Positions 10,576 through 22,679 of a DNA stretch of 64,000 bases are shown here, piece by piece. Position numbers and translations under genes: made by a program. The notes beneath the pieces were generated by a model. It saw nothing but the letters and a program-made list of their open reading frames with translations, did not search any database and was not told the origin of the DNA. Origin of the DNA: Euphorbia lathyris. Taxonomy: Eukaryota; Streptophyta; Magnoliopsida; Malpighiales; Euphorbiaceae. The stretch covers positions 39,399,501 to 39,463,500 of the forward strand of contig NC_088915.1 in NCBI RefSeq assembly GCF_963576675.1. Direction: 5' to 3'. How positions within the stretch are numbered: position 1 is the stretch's first letter; the number at the start of each line of letters is the position of its first letter.

Positions 10576-11403
10576 AGTATAGGATGGCAAATTTCATATT
10601 TAAAAGGAATTAATCCTAGTATTATAATGCATAGAATTCACTTAGAAGAAGGTAAGCCACCTAAAGCGGATAGACAAAGACGCTTAAATCCGAACATGAA
10701 GGAAGTAGTAAAAAATGAGATTACTAAACTTCTAGACAATGGAATCATTTATCCTATCTCAGATAGTGAATGGGTTAGTCCAATCCATTGTGTACCTAAA
10801 AGGCAGGCATAACTGTAGTAAAGAACGACGAAGGTGAATTAATACCTACGCGAACCACCACCGGTTGGAGGGTTTGTATAGATTATAGGAACCTAAACAA
10901 GGCAACTAGGAAAGATCATTTTCCTCTACCTTTCATTGATCAAATGATCGGAAGGACAACCAGTCATGAATTTTATTGTTTCCTCGATGGTTATTCCAGA
11001 TTCTTTCAAATATATATTTACTTGGATGACCAAGATAAAACAGCATTCACATGTCCTTATGGAACCTTTGCATATAGGAGAATGCCCTTTGGTCTATGTA
11101 ATGCACCCGCAACGTTTCAACGTTGTATGACTGCAATATTTAACGATTTCATTGAAGATATCATGGAAGTTTTTATGGATGATTTTTCAGTTTATGGAGA
11201 TTCTTTTGATGCATGTTTACAAAACTTAGATAAAGTGTTGTCTAGATGTGAAGAAACGAATTTAGTATTAAATTGGAAAAAATGTCATTTCATGGTAGAC
11301 GAAGGAATAGTTTTAAGTCATAAAATATCTGAAAAAGAATTAAAAGTGGATAGAGCAAAAAACTTCAGTCATAGAGAAATTACCCCCACCAACAACTGTT
11401 AAG
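10576..11403 (+). pseudogene. Gy-I reverse transcriptase, copy 2
   Basis: After the TGA, RT is readable as HRIHLEEGKPPKADRQRRLNP, LLDNGIIYPISDSEWVSPIHCVPK, then a frameshift near 10800. Palm motifs follow: FCFLDGYS-like (here YCFLDGYSRFFQI), YRRMPFGLCNAPATFQRCM and the catalytic VFMDDFSVYG, with both aspartates kept. A one-base insertion near 11360 (six A residues versus five in the repeat copy) breaks the thumb region. RT copies the genomic RNA into cDNA in the virus-like particle. Confidence 0.8.
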
Positions 11404-11880
11404 GGAGTAAGGTCGTTTTTAGGACATGCAGGTTCTTACAGAAGGTTTATAAAAAACTTTTCTGTAATTTTCAAACCACTTACTAATTTGCTTATGAAGG
11501 ATTCAACCTTTGATTTTAATGAAGATTGTATAAAAGCTTTCGATACATTAAAAACCGCCTTAGTCAGTGCACCCATAATTGCTAAACCCGATTGGGATTT
11601 ACCTTTCAAAATTATGTGCGATGCAGGCGACTTAGCCGTAGGATGTGTATTAGGTCAAAGGAAGGATAAAAAACTTCATGTCATTTATTATGCAAGTCAC
11701 ACATTGTCCGGTGCACAGTTAAATTACACCACAACCGAAAAAGAAATGTTAGCGGTAGTTTTTGCATGTGATAAGTTTAGGTCATATCTGTTAGGATCTA
11801 AAGTTATTATATATACCGATCACGCAGCTTTAAGGTATCTATTCGCTAAGAAAGATGCAAAACCGCGTCTTATTAGATGA
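11404..11880 (+). pseudogene. Gy-I RNase H, copy 2 (first repeat)
   Basis: The tether [19 protein letters not shown] leads into the RNase H fold: [17 protein letters not shown] (first Asp), [15 protein letters not shown] (Glu) and [13 protein letters not shown] (Asp). Reading ends at TGA 11878-11880, a Trp codon (TGG) in copy 3. Its duplicate at 13627-13629 carries the same TGA. Confidence 0.8.
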
Positions 11881-12969
11881 GTTTTGTTATTACAAGAATT
11901 TGACATAGAAATTAAAGATAAGAAGGGAGTCGAAAACCTTGTCGCCGATCATCTATCAAGACTTGAAGATGAAAACGGTCCTATCGGTGAAACAATCGGT
12001 ATAAGAGATGATTTCCCCGATGAATATCTCAAACAAGTAAACAGTGTCACATCACCATGGTATTCGGATATGGCTAATTATCTCGCAGCTCACATTGTTC
12101 CAGAAGGATTAAACTTCCAACAAAAGAAGAAATTCTTTTCCGACATTAAAATGTATTTTTGGGAAGATCCTTTCTTGTTCAGAACATGTGGTGATGGTAT
12201 AATTAGGAGATGCGTTAGTGAAAACGAATATGAGTCTATAATGTCAGAATGCCATTCAAGCTCTTATGGAGGGAATAACGGCGTAAGTAAAACAGTAGTT
12301 AGGATATTAGAATGCGGATTCTTTTGGCCTACATTGTTTAAAGACGTTCGTTCGTTTGTTATTCGGTGTGACAAATGTCAAAGAACCGGGAATTTAGGAA
12401 GGAAAGATGAGATGCCTCTCACGAACATGTTGGAAGTTGAAGTCTTTGACGTGTGGGGAATCGATTTCATGGGTCCTTTTCCCCCTTCTTTTGGTAAAAC
12501 TTATATATTAGTAGCCGTAGACTATGTTTCAAAGTGGGTTGAAGCAATTGCAACCCCGACTAATGATTCTAAGGTCGTTATTAAGTTTCTCGATGCAGTA
12601 TTTTGTAGATTTGGAGTCCCTAGAGTTATGATAAGTGATGGAGGTACCCATTTCATAAACCGAAGTTTTGAATCGCTTATGAAAAAGTACGGAGTACGCC
12701 ACCGCGTATCTACGCCATACCATCCTCAATCGAATGGTCAAGCGGAGATATCGAATAGGGAACTCAAATGGATATTAGAGAAAACAGTTTCGTCTTCAAG
12801 AAGAGACTGGGCACACAAACTTAACAATGCGTTATGGGCATACCGTACTGCATTTAAAACACCTATAGGAATGACACCGTACCGACTCATATATGGAAAA
12901 GCTTGTCATTTACTAGTAGAATTAGAACATAAAGCATATTGAGCTATTAGAACACTTAATTATGATTTG
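11881..12969 (+). pseudogene. Gy-I integrase, copy 2 (first repeat)
   Basis: Zinc-binding region: [26 protein letters not shown], where the second zinc His is changed to Asn (HN in copy 3). The DDE catalytic core is seen as [19 protein letters not shown] and [19 protein letters not shown]. It ends at TGA 12940-12942 within KAYWAIRT, and 27 bp later the sequence switches back to RT, marking the tandem duplication junction near 12966-12970. The C-terminal GPF domain seen in copy 3 is therefore missing. Confidence 0.8.
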
Positions 12970-14697
12970 AAAAACTTAGATAAAATGTTGTCTAGATGTG
13001 AAGAAACGAATTTAGTATTAAATTGGGAAAAATGTCATTTCATTGTAGACGAAGGAATAGTTTTAAGTCATAAAATATCTGAAAAAGGATTAAAAGTGGA
13101 TAGAGCAAAAACTTCAGTCATAGAGAAATTACCCCCACCAACAACTGTTAAGGGAGTAAGGTCGTTTTTAGGACATGCAGGTTCTTACAGAAGGTTTATA
13201 AAAAACTTTTCTGTAATTTCCAAACCACTTACTAATTTTCTTATGAAGGATTCAACCTTTGATTTTAATGAAGATTGTATAAAAGCTTTCGATACATTAA
13301 AAACCGCCTTAGTCAGTGCACCCATAATTGCTAAACCCGATTGGGATTTACCTTTCGAAATTATGTGCGATGTAGGGGACTTAGCCGTAGGATGTGTATT
13401 AGGTCAAAGGAAGGATAAAAAACTTCATGTCATTTATTATGCAAGTCACACATTGTCCGGTGCACAGTTAAATTACACCACAACCGAAAAAGAAATGCTA
13501 GCGGTAGTTTTTGCATGTGATAAGTTTAGGTCATATCTGTTAGGATCTAAAGTTATTATATATACCGATCACGCAGCTTTAAGGTATCTATTCGCTAAGA
13601 AAGATGCAAAACCGCGTCTTATTAGATGAGTTTTGTTATTACAAGAATTTGACATAGAAATTAAAGATAAGAAGGGAGTCGAAAACCTTGTCGCCGATCA
13701 TCTATCAAGACTTGAAGATGAAAACGGTCCTATCGGTGAAACAATCAGTATAAGAGATGATTTCCCCGATGAATATCTCAAATAAGTAAACAGTGTCACA
13801 TCACCATGGTATGCGGATATGGCTAATTATCTCACAGCTCACATTGTTCCAGAAGGATTAAACTTCCAACAAAAGAAGAAATTCTTTTCCGACATTAAAA
13901 TGTATTTTTGGGAAGATCCTTTCTTGTTCAGAACATGTGGTGATGGTATAATTAGGAGATGCATTAGTGAAAACGAATATGAGTCTATAATGTCAGAATG
14001 CGATTCAAGCTCTTATAGATGGCATAACGGTGTAAGTAAAACAGTAGCTAGGATATTAGAATGCAGATTCTTTTGGCCTACATTGTTTAAAGACGTTCAT
14101 TCGTTTGTTATTCGGTGTGACAAATATCAAAGAACCGGGAATTTAGGAAGGAAAGATGAGATGCCTCTTACGAACATGTTGGAAGTTGAAGTCTTCGACA
14201 TGTGGGAAATCGATTTCATGGGTCCTTTTCCCCCTTCTTTTGGTAAAACTTATATATTAGTAGCCGTAGACTATGTTTCAAAGTGGGTTGAAGCAATTGC
14301 AACCCTGACTAATGATTCTAAGGTCGTTATTAAGTTTCTCGATGCAAAATTTTTGTTAGATTTGGAGTCCCTCGAGTTATGATAAGTGATGGAGGTACCC
14401 ATTTCATAAACCGAAGTTTTGAATCGCTTATGAAAAGGTACAGAGTACACCACCGCGTATCTACGCCATACCATCCTCAATCGAATGGTCAAGCGGAGAT
14501 ATCGAATAGGGAACTCAAATGGATATTGAAAACAGTTTCGTCTTCAAGAAGAGAGTGGGCACACAAACTTAACAATGCGTTATGGGCATACCGTACTGCA
14601 TTTAAAACACCTATAGGAATGACAGCGTACCGACTTGTATATGGAAAAGCTTGTCATTTACCAGTAGAATTAGAACATAAAGCATATTGGGCTACTA
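12970..14697 (+). pseudogene. Gy-I tandem repeat of RT thumb, RNase H and integrase (copy 2)
   Basis: This 1.73-kb block repeats 11220-12966 with an offset of about 1750 bp and only scattered differences. It re-reads [13 protein letters not shown], RNase H ([30 protein letters not shown]), the shared TGA at 13627-13629, and the integrase zinc finger and core (here [26 protein letters not shown]). It adds a CAA-to-TAA at 13783-13785, zinc-finger damage (RCDKYQ) and a frameshift near 14350. The end fuses to accessory ORF B at about 14697. The last integrase frame is 14379-15389 including ORF B. Confidence 0.8.
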
Positions 14698-15604
14698 CAT
14701 ATAAAATTGATTATGAAGCTATGGGAATGATGTTTGGTTTTCCAACTAGTGATTTTGTTCAAAAGTCTAAGAAAATTGATACACACACCATTTGGCATGC
14801 TTTATCCGGCCAAGATACTTTTTACCCTAAGAACACCTCTAGCAAGGTGATTCGGGACAATTGTGTATTTTACTTTCACAAGTTTTTATCTTTCTCCTTG
14901 TTTGGAAGGGTTGAGAGTTCTAAAGTTCAAGTTAGGGATTTGTTTGTGCTTGATTGTCTATTTAAAGGTCTTTATTTTGATAGCATTGGCATGCTATTCG
15001 ACAATTTACACCGTGCCTCCGCATCCAACACTAAGCAAGTACCCATGTGTAATTTTATTACCGGGATTGTTATGGGAGCACATGGTGAATTGACGGATTT
15101 TCAAAACCTTTCTTACCATGGCAATTTACCACTTTTTGATGTCTCAGCTCTTCTTCGAGCCAATTTAATACTTAGAGAAGGTCCCCCTGTCTTTGTATCC
15201 TATGAAGAACATGTTGCGCACCTTAATGTTCGCAAGGGTGGAGGAGCTTCTAGCTCTTACGGGTTAGGCACCCAGGGTAATTATGATGAAGAAGAAGGTG
15301 AGGAAGAGGAGCATGTTGAGCCACAAACTTTGAAGAAGAAGGTGAAGAGCACAATGTTGATGATCAAGTTAATTTGCAACAAATTTTGAACCAAATGAAT
15401 GCACACAACCGGCAAATGAATTTGCTGTTAGATGATATTGTTGAAAGCAACCAAGAGATGAGTTCACGAATCACCGAGGTGGATACCAATATCAACACTT
15501 TGCGGCGAGAGCACAAGTCTACCCGACGTCAGATGTTATCATTTTTCCGCCGTCAAAACATTGTGACAACACCGTCTCCACCGGATTCACCTACTCAAGA
15601 CTAG
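14698..15604 (+). pseudogene. Gy-I accessory ORF B, copy 2, fused to integrase
   Basis: ORF B begins mid-domain ([21 protein letters not shown]) directly after integrase residues KAYWAT, in frame, so 14379-15389 encodes a 336-residue integrase core plus ORF B chimera. The rest matches copy 1: [58 protein letters not shown] and an acidic run. A frameshift near 15330 separates the coiled coil plus PSPPDSPTQD tail (15374-15604). ORF B's own N-terminus, leader, TATA box and upstream palindrome, and all of ORF A, were deleted in making the junction. Confidence 0.75.
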
Positions 15605-17127
15605 GTTTTATCTTCTCTTTTTCTAACTCATTTCTCTATATTTGTTGTTTTTAATTCAAGTTTGGTACAATGTTTCTATTTCTCTTATGTTTCGTACACT
15701 TTCAATTTTATTATTTTATGTTGGATGATTTAATTTCATAATTTTTCTTTCTTCATTCGTATGATTTATTTTCGTACAAATTTTTCGTGTTTTATCAATT
15801 TTTGCACCAATGAGGACATGGTCCAAATTAAGTGTGGGAGGAGATATTGCATATATCGTTTTATTTTTAGTACGAATGAATGCAACGAATAAGAATAAAT
15901 GACATCCATATTAACATAAATACATGTTAATAAATTTTTAAGCAACATTTTCATAATGCAACAATTGTTTTATGCAAATGCAACACATATTGCAACATTT
16001 TTAAAAAATATATTATTTTATAAACATTATTTTTATAAACTAAACATTTTCATATGTTTAAAAATATTTTAACTTATGATTATTTTTAGGTTATCATTAT
16101 CGTTAGAAATAAAATTTCTATACGGGCAATATTTTTCAAATTTTTCACAAATCACCGATACGATTTTAAGTAAAAACGTCTCGAGTGAATGTATTTAAGT
16201 AAAAAAAAAAATTCTTTATTCTCAATCTCTATTTTATATCATAAAAATTCATGATACAATAAATCTTATTTTAAATTTTCAATTAGGTTTATAGGCATTA
16301 AATTGAACTAACAATTTTTTAGCTCGGTTTGATTTTCGTCTTACATTAACACCAATTGAAGTTTTTAAGGAAACTTTAGCTATAATACATGTTGAATTTT
16401 AAGTCAATATAGGATGAATGTGCTATTTTTCTTTTTCCCAATTTACAATTTTCATTTTATAACTCGTGTAATTAAATCAAGTAGTTGTATTCTTAACTTT
16501 TGGCCACGATTGAGACCAACCTTAGCACAATCGAGGTATGAAAGGGAAGAAAATTAAGTAAACGGTACTTTTGGCCACGATTACGACCACCCTTATCACA
16601 ATCGAGGTATGGAAGGGACGTTAAAATTAAAGCAAAAATTAAACGTCTTTAAAGTTTAAAGTAACGATTGCGTCCACCCATGACATGGTCGGTACCTCTT
16701 AGACGAACACAATAAAATGCATATAAAGTTATGATCGAGACCACCCTTATCACAGACGTAACTAAGCAAAAAAAATAAACCTAAGTACTTATTCAATTTA
16801 AATATATTTCATATAATAGTTTAGGTTTGGGAAAGGAAATTTTGTGCTTTGAAATGCCTTGAGACGAAAGACTCAAAAACATGCGTGCTTATATCATCCC
16901 GAATACTTCAATTTAAAAATTGAAATACAAGACGAATGATATATCGCCTTTATACGAGTTAGTTTGATATTTTACGTATAAATTTGCCATGCAAAGTTAA
17001 TCTTTGCGGTATAACTAATTTAAAAAGGAATACAAAGATATATGTTTTATTTTCATAAAGAGATTAGTTAAAGGATAAATGCAGTGAAATTTTGCTCGGG
17101 ACTAGCAAAAGATTAAGTGTGGAGATT
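15605..17127 (+). other. Gy-I copy 2 3' UTR with polypurine tracts
   Basis: It is collinear with 5195-6721. It has the internal purine run AAGTGTGGGAGGAG near 15830 and the terminal tract ending at 17127 (AAGATTAAGTGTGGAGATT). The ACGATYGNGACC motif recurs at 16506, 16577, 16674 and (degenerate) 16731. It is noncoding. Confidence 0.55.
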
Positions 17128-18654
17128 TGTTAAGCCCAAAATATACCTAAAATATCATTAATATTTAGATCAGTTTTGCTATGAAATCGTGCTATTTATA
17201 TCTATTTAGAGTACTTTTACGTCCGAGTATGTTTCTTTCATGCAAGGTATCTAAATATTTGGTAAAATCCAAATAGCAGCGAAAACGGATCAAAAACGAA
17301 GGAAAAACCCTAAGTTACGAGCTAAAAAGACGAAGAATTCATCGCACCGATACGAGGAAGACGGGAAGCGGCGGACTCGGGAAGAAAACCCCATGTCGCG
17401 ACCGAGATTCCCTAATCTCGGTCGTGACACACCAAATTCTGGAACTTTTCCCTTTCGTTCCAAAGACCAAAAACTGCTCCCCTCATCTCGGCAGAGATTC
17501 CATAATCTCGGTAGGATCAGTAGGTCTTCCAGCACCATTTTCATATGTTTTAATTCAAAGAAACACGTCTGTTCGGGTGGATAGAAACGTCTCTTCATAA
17601 TAGACATGATTCTTAAACACGACTCTTCAACATCTATAAACAAAGAGTTGATTTCAGAGTTCAAAGTTAGAAAAATTGAGTTAGATTAATTAAGATTAGA
17701 GTGCAGAATTTATGCATAAATTTCGAGTCAGAAACGATTCAGAGTTAGATTTCATTCCTGTAAAAGCAATCTGATGTACACAAATTGTTCTTAGATTTCT
17801 TACAAACACAGTAGTAATTAAGTTTAGATTAAGAACTGTTCGAAGACGAGTTTACATTTCGGTAGAAGACACATCATCTCTATTCTGAAGATTCAGCGAG
17901 AAGATCAAGCAGCGGATGCAACCCCGGAGCCTGACAAACTCTAACGAGGTTTGAGGAAAGGATTGCCGTCCCGAAACTCGAATGTCGTTTCGAATGCTTT
18001 CATGTTTCATGTTCTCTGTAAACTTGTATCAATTCACAAATCATATAATAAAAGTTTATGCATTTCAATATATCTTTATGTAGTTACTTTGGCAATTTCT
18101 CCGAAGTAAGATTCTGGTGTTTTCATTAAAACATATTTAATTCACATAGTTACAAGGAAACTTTGTTGAACACTTGAGCAAGTTCTTATTTATGGATGAT
18201 ATGATCGTTGGGTCGGCTTATTGGAAATAAGTATCAATTTGATTAAGGTAGAAATCTACTCAACATCAGAGGGATTTCTACGGTTCAAAGCCTTTTAATT
18301 GAAGGAATTTACATTTTATTACACACTTATAATTTTTACAAAGTTTAAAGTTGATATCTTTGCTTAATGCAAATGAGTTCAACACTTCTCTTACTTTAAA
18401 CGATAAATGTTTCTGTCTTGTAATCTAATCTCAAGACAGAATTGATTTCTAAATTTCTGACATATAATCCTAATCCGATTCTTATTAACTTAATTCAATC
18501 TCAATCTAATTCAATTAACGATTATCTATAAAATAAACCTAAAGACGTATTTAAACTGTATCAAAATAAGTTTTTGTGAAAAAATATTCCCTGTTGGATC
18601 GATATCTTTTTATTACTACAAGCGAAGTCGTGCACTTGCAGAAATCGCCCAGCA
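17128..18654 (+). repeat. Gy-I LTR shared by copies 2 and 3 (1527 bp)
   Basis: TGTTAAGCCC starts it and CCAGCA ends it. It is preceded by copy 2's polypurine tract and followed by copy 3's tRNA-Asp primer site, so it acts as 3' LTR of one and 5' LTR of the other. U3 carries palindromes at 17395-17428 and 17494-17509. A TATA box TATAAA lies at 17635-17640, 207 bp after the first palindrome. Confidence 0.85.
17395..17428 (+). promoter_or_regulatory. Gy-I LTR palindrome (15-bp arms, CCCT loop)
   Basis: GTCGCGACCGAGATT at 17395-17409 pairs with AATCTCGGTCGTGAC at 17414-17428, with one G:T-type mismatch. A second core, GAGATT-CCAT-AATCTC, is at 17494-17509. Confidence 0.65.
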
Positions 18655-18660
18655 AGTTTT

Positions 18661-18678
18661 TGGTGCCATTGCCAGGGA
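18661..18678 (+). other. primer binding site, tRNA-Asp type (degenerate)
   Basis: TGGTGCCATTGCCAGGGA differs at three positions from the complement of the plant tRNA-Asp 3' end as seen intact in copy 4 (TGGCGCCGTTGCCGGGGA). All three changes fit CpG or CHG deamination. It primes minus-strand DNA synthesis in the element and confirms that copy 3 starts here. Confidence 0.8.
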
Positions 18679-18970
18679 CCGCCAAATTTTTTTTACAAAA
18701 ATTTAGATTTTTTGTGTTTTATTTCGAATCTAGGTTTATACATACTTATTTTAACTTTTATATTTTATTTATTTTCAATTTACTTACATTTTTATTTTTC
18801 AATTTTGTTTTGAAGGTAGTTTTGGTTCGTGCAAAAATTTCAAGTTCATGCGCAGTTCTCGAAGTTCGGGCATTCCACCAAAACCACTTGATCCATAAAT
18901 TGAAAAGACAATTGAGATAAAAAGAAAAAACAAGAAACAAAAAGAGAAACAGAATCCACAGCCAGAAAAT

Positions 18971-20438
18971 ATGGCAATACCATCCACATTTATGGATTAC
19001 GCTAGGCCAAGAGTGGTCGGTAACCAATAGTATAGTTAGACCCCAAATAGTCGCACACCAATTTGAAATTAAGCTAGCTTTGCTTAATATGTTACAAAAC
19101 AATGTGTCATTTTATGGACTACCTAACGAAAACCCAAACACCCATTTGACAAATTTCTTAGAAATTTGTGACACCTTCAAAATGACCGATGTGCCTGCCG
19201 AAGCGATTAAACTTCGACTCTTTCCTTTCACTTTGAAGGATAGAGCCAAAGTTTGGTTAACTTTTATGCCAGCCGCAACATTCAAAACTTGGGACCAATT
19301 AGCCCAAGCGTTTTTACCAAGCTTGGGAACGTTTTAAGGAACTTCAACGTTTATGCCCACACCACCATTTGCCCGATGAACGTTTAATGCAAACATTTTA
19401 TAATGGAATAAATCCTACAACCAGACGTTCATTAGATGCTATGTCGGGAGGGTTATTTATGAAGAAGACATCCGTCCAAACGACAGAAGAGGAAATGGCA
19501 ATCAAAAGTAGTATGTGGCCAGCAGAACCTGGGCACACACTAGTGGCGAAACCATCATCCTCAACCACATCACCAGTTAAAGGTATAGTGAATCTCGATC
19601 CAGTCGCGATGTTAAAAGCCCAGTTTTCTACCTTATCGCACAAAATTGATAGGTTTATGGCACCGTGAGATACCAATGGTAATCCAATCCCAACGGATGT
19701 GGATTACGAAGGTATGGATGAGGTTGAACAGGTAAATTTTGTCCAAGGGCAAAACCAAACTAATAATCCTCATTCTAGTACTTATAATTCCGGATGGAGG
19801 AATCATCCTAACTTTAATTGGAAAGATAATAACAATACCAGTGCTAATCAAAATCGTACTAATAATTATCAAAATCAGTCAAGAGACACGATTAACACTT
19901 TATCTTCTAAAATCGACAAATTTATAGACACTATCGGTGGTAAAGTAAATAGTCATGATGATGGTTTTAAACGAATCGAGAATAAATTCGACCAGTTAAT
20001 TAAAAACCACTCGTCTAACATCCATAATTTGGAGGTTCAAATAGGACAAATTGCTAAATCAATTCCATCCCAAAAAGAGGGAAGTCTTCCCAGCCATACG
20101 GAAGAAAATCTGAAAGAGCATGTAAAGGCTATCACTCTTCGTTCAGGGAAAAATTACTTAGGTCCGGAAATGCCCGGAAATTCTACTAACATTTTGCAGG
20201 GAAGTGATTTGCCAACGAAATCCAAGAAAGATAATTTAAATACAAAAATTTCACCATTAGATGCTAGTTCCAAGACTTTTGTACCCAAACCACCTTTTCC
20301 ACATAAAGTTCGAAATAAGGACTATGATAAACAACTTTTAATGTTTTTGGACAAACTTAAAAATTTGCATATAAATTTAATGTTTATGGATGCGATAACG
20401 CAAATTCCTAACTATGGTAAGTTTTTAAAAGATTTGAT
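18971..20438 (+). pseudogene. Gy-I gag, copy 3
   Basis: The start MAIPSTFMDYARPRV corresponds to MATFMDYAKLGV of copy 4. A frameshift and stop near 19028 follow. The capsid-like domain at 19080-19337 has NMLQNNVSFYGLPNENPNTHL and PFTLKDRAKVWL. About 29 codons present in copy 4 are deleted near 19320. A stop near 19666 interrupts RFMAP. The remainder (19699-20438) is open: an N-rich segment, a coiled stretch SSKIDKFIDTIGGKVNSHDDG, ITLRSGKNYLGPEMPG and FMDAITQIPNYG. It ends where the Cop-I LTR is inserted. No CCHC zinc knuckle is visible, as is usual for Athila-type gag. Confidence 0.75.
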
Positions 20439-22225
20439 TGTTGGGGTTTAGTGTCATATAGACAATTATTCTAGGATATAAACTTAATGTAAATGAAGTG
20501 TTCTTTACATCATTTGTTTTAAATAGATATGGTTTCATAAACTATATAAAGGCAACCTCTTTTAAGAACTAAATAAGTCTAATAAAAGGAAATCCCTAAG
20601 TTTGTTTAAAGTGATTATAAAGTGTTCATACAAGTATGAAGTGAGACGAAACTTTATAATAAACTAATAAACTTAAAAACCACCCCAAGTCAAGTAATAT
20701 GTTTAGAAATAGGATTGACATATCACTGTTGAGACTTGCATGTAACAATGTCTTCTGTCGAGACAGAGAGCTGATCTCACAAGCTTCAGATATGCAGATA
20801 TCTGGACAGTTACATGGATCCAATGAAAGGGAGTTCATTATGATTGGGGACCCGACTTGAGATAACAGGATGTGTAGATTTATCCTTGTCACATGTTCAT
20901 CTCATTGGTATTAATAGGTATAAGTAATCCTAAGACTCAAATGAATGTTAATTAGTGATTCTGGATTATGGAATGTGATGCTTTGATCCTGTTGTAACAC
21001 GATCCATAACATAGATGACTCTGGGGTGTGAACGATAGACGTTGGGTATCACAGGAAGTAATTGCAGGATAGTTATACATTGGATTGAGCATTTGTCACT
21101 CTCGATAAATGGGAGATACGTCTAAGGATCGCTTGTGGAAGACTTAACTCTAAATCCTTGAAAGGTGATAGCTTAAGACTTGAAATGCAGATTTCACTTA
21201 ACCTATCTAATTGGAGTTAACTCGGCCTGTACAAGTAAAATGAACGTCTCGCTATATGTGACTTGACATTATCCATAGTCATAAGATTCAGTTCAAGGAT
21301 GTAGTTGATAAAGGATCGAATTATACTGTAACTAATACGGAAAGGTCAACGACAGAATCAACATGTCTTCTTATAGGTCTAGGGGAATGTTTCAGATTTG
21401 CTAATCACATTTCGTGTACTCATTCCGTTATGCAAAGATTAAATGTAATTCTGAGAAAATTAATTTTAATGGTTGCATACGGCTAGAAGCAATAAGAACC
21501 TAATGGGTCACACATAAGACTTGGAGCCCAAAAGAGAAACAAATGTTAATTAATTGATTGAAGCCCAATTGAGTCCACTAAGGCCCAGTAAATAGGGTGG
21601 CGATTTTATGTATAGTAAATACATAAATAATTAATTTGATTTTAGCAATTCTAATTAGATTATGATTGTGAATTAAATTAATAAAGGATAAATAACTTAG
21701 GAGGTTTAATGAGATTAAATTGCTCCTATTATTATCCTAAAAGGTTATTATTATTATCTTTATATTTAGATATAATTATAGATAATAAATAAGAATTATA
21801 TTCCGAATTAAATTCTTATATATACCCCCTTATATGTAAGTTTCGGCCAAGAGATAGTCTACCGAAGAGAAGAATTTTCGACCCCCTTGTTGAGGATGAG
21901 ATCATTCACCGCTTCCTTCCGTTTCAATTGATTATTAATCTCTTTCTCTATTCCTTGAACTTGTGTTGATTAATTAGAGGCAATCTATTATTGATTGCTT
22001 TCATACGGTTGAATTCTAACTTAGTTTTGAATTGTGTTTTTGTCTTGTGCTCGGGAACTCGAAGTAAGAGTTGTGGGCACTTCGATTGCAACGGTAGATA
22101 GAACATCAAAAGGTATTTCCTTCTATCCCTCTTTATATGAAATAACGATTAACGGATCTTGGGTTAATGGAAAAAGGTTAAATATTTTATGTTTCCGCTG
22201 CCAAACGTTTGCCTATTTTCCTTCA
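20439..22225 (+). repeat. Cop-I 5' LTR (1787 bp)
   Basis: It starts TGTTGGGGTTTAGTG and ends TTTTCCTTCA. By eye, about 17 substitutions separate its first 792 bp from the truncated 3' LTR, roughly 2 percent, so the insertion is fairly recent. Relatives are at 62397-64000 and, more diverged, 830-1231. A TATA-like TTATATATACC lies near 21817. Confidence 0.9.
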
Positions 22226-22226
22226 G

Positions 22227-22238
22227 TGGTATCAGAGC
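22227..22238 (+). other. primer binding site, initiator tRNA-Met
   Basis: TGGTATCAGAGC is complementary to the 3' end of plant initiator tRNA-Met. It begins one base after the LTR end, the standard position for Ty1/copia elements. Confidence 0.9.
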
Positions 22239-22679
22239 CTGCGTTAAATCCGTTATTTCATATATGAAAATTAAAAGGTTTTTCAATCAGATTGAATAAA
22301 TATTTATAGTTAGGTTAATTAACGAAACCGTTTTGATTAATTAATTCTAAAGATAAATAAGTTTTAATTAATTGTTAATTAAAATAGATTACGCATATGT
22401 TCCTAAAGATGTGATTGATTACATGAATCTACCTAACAAATGAGACTAGCTTGTTGAGCAAACTCAATGTGAAATCTCAGGAGTTAGGATCCTAGCTCAC
22501 TAAAGGATTTGTGAAATTCTTCGAATTAATATGGAGGGCTATTAATTTGGCAAAATAGTGGGAGCAATTTAAAATGAATTAAAAGACCTATAATTTTAGA
22601 TTGATAGATTTTAAAGCAAATGAATAACATACGTTTACTCTTTCTCACTCTCAGGTTCAATTAAAACACTCTTAAAATC

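Larger units (their letters stand above)
9352..18654 (+). mobile_element. Gy-I copy 2, 5'-truncated and internally rearranged
   Basis: The copy begins inside gag. It loses the gag end to the protease linker by deletion at about 9702, then has protease, RT, RNase H and integrase. It repeats part of RT through integrase in tandem (12970-14697), fuses integrase to ORF B and ends in the LTR 17128-18654. The 5' LTR is missing. Shared nonsense codons in the two pol repeats show the element was already inactive when the duplication occurred. Confidence 0.85.

Noticed and set aside
17290..17664. 124-codon minus-strand frame in the Gy-I LTR
   Set aside because: It lies in U3 across the palindromes, is not conserved as an open frame in the other LTRs, and has no domain.
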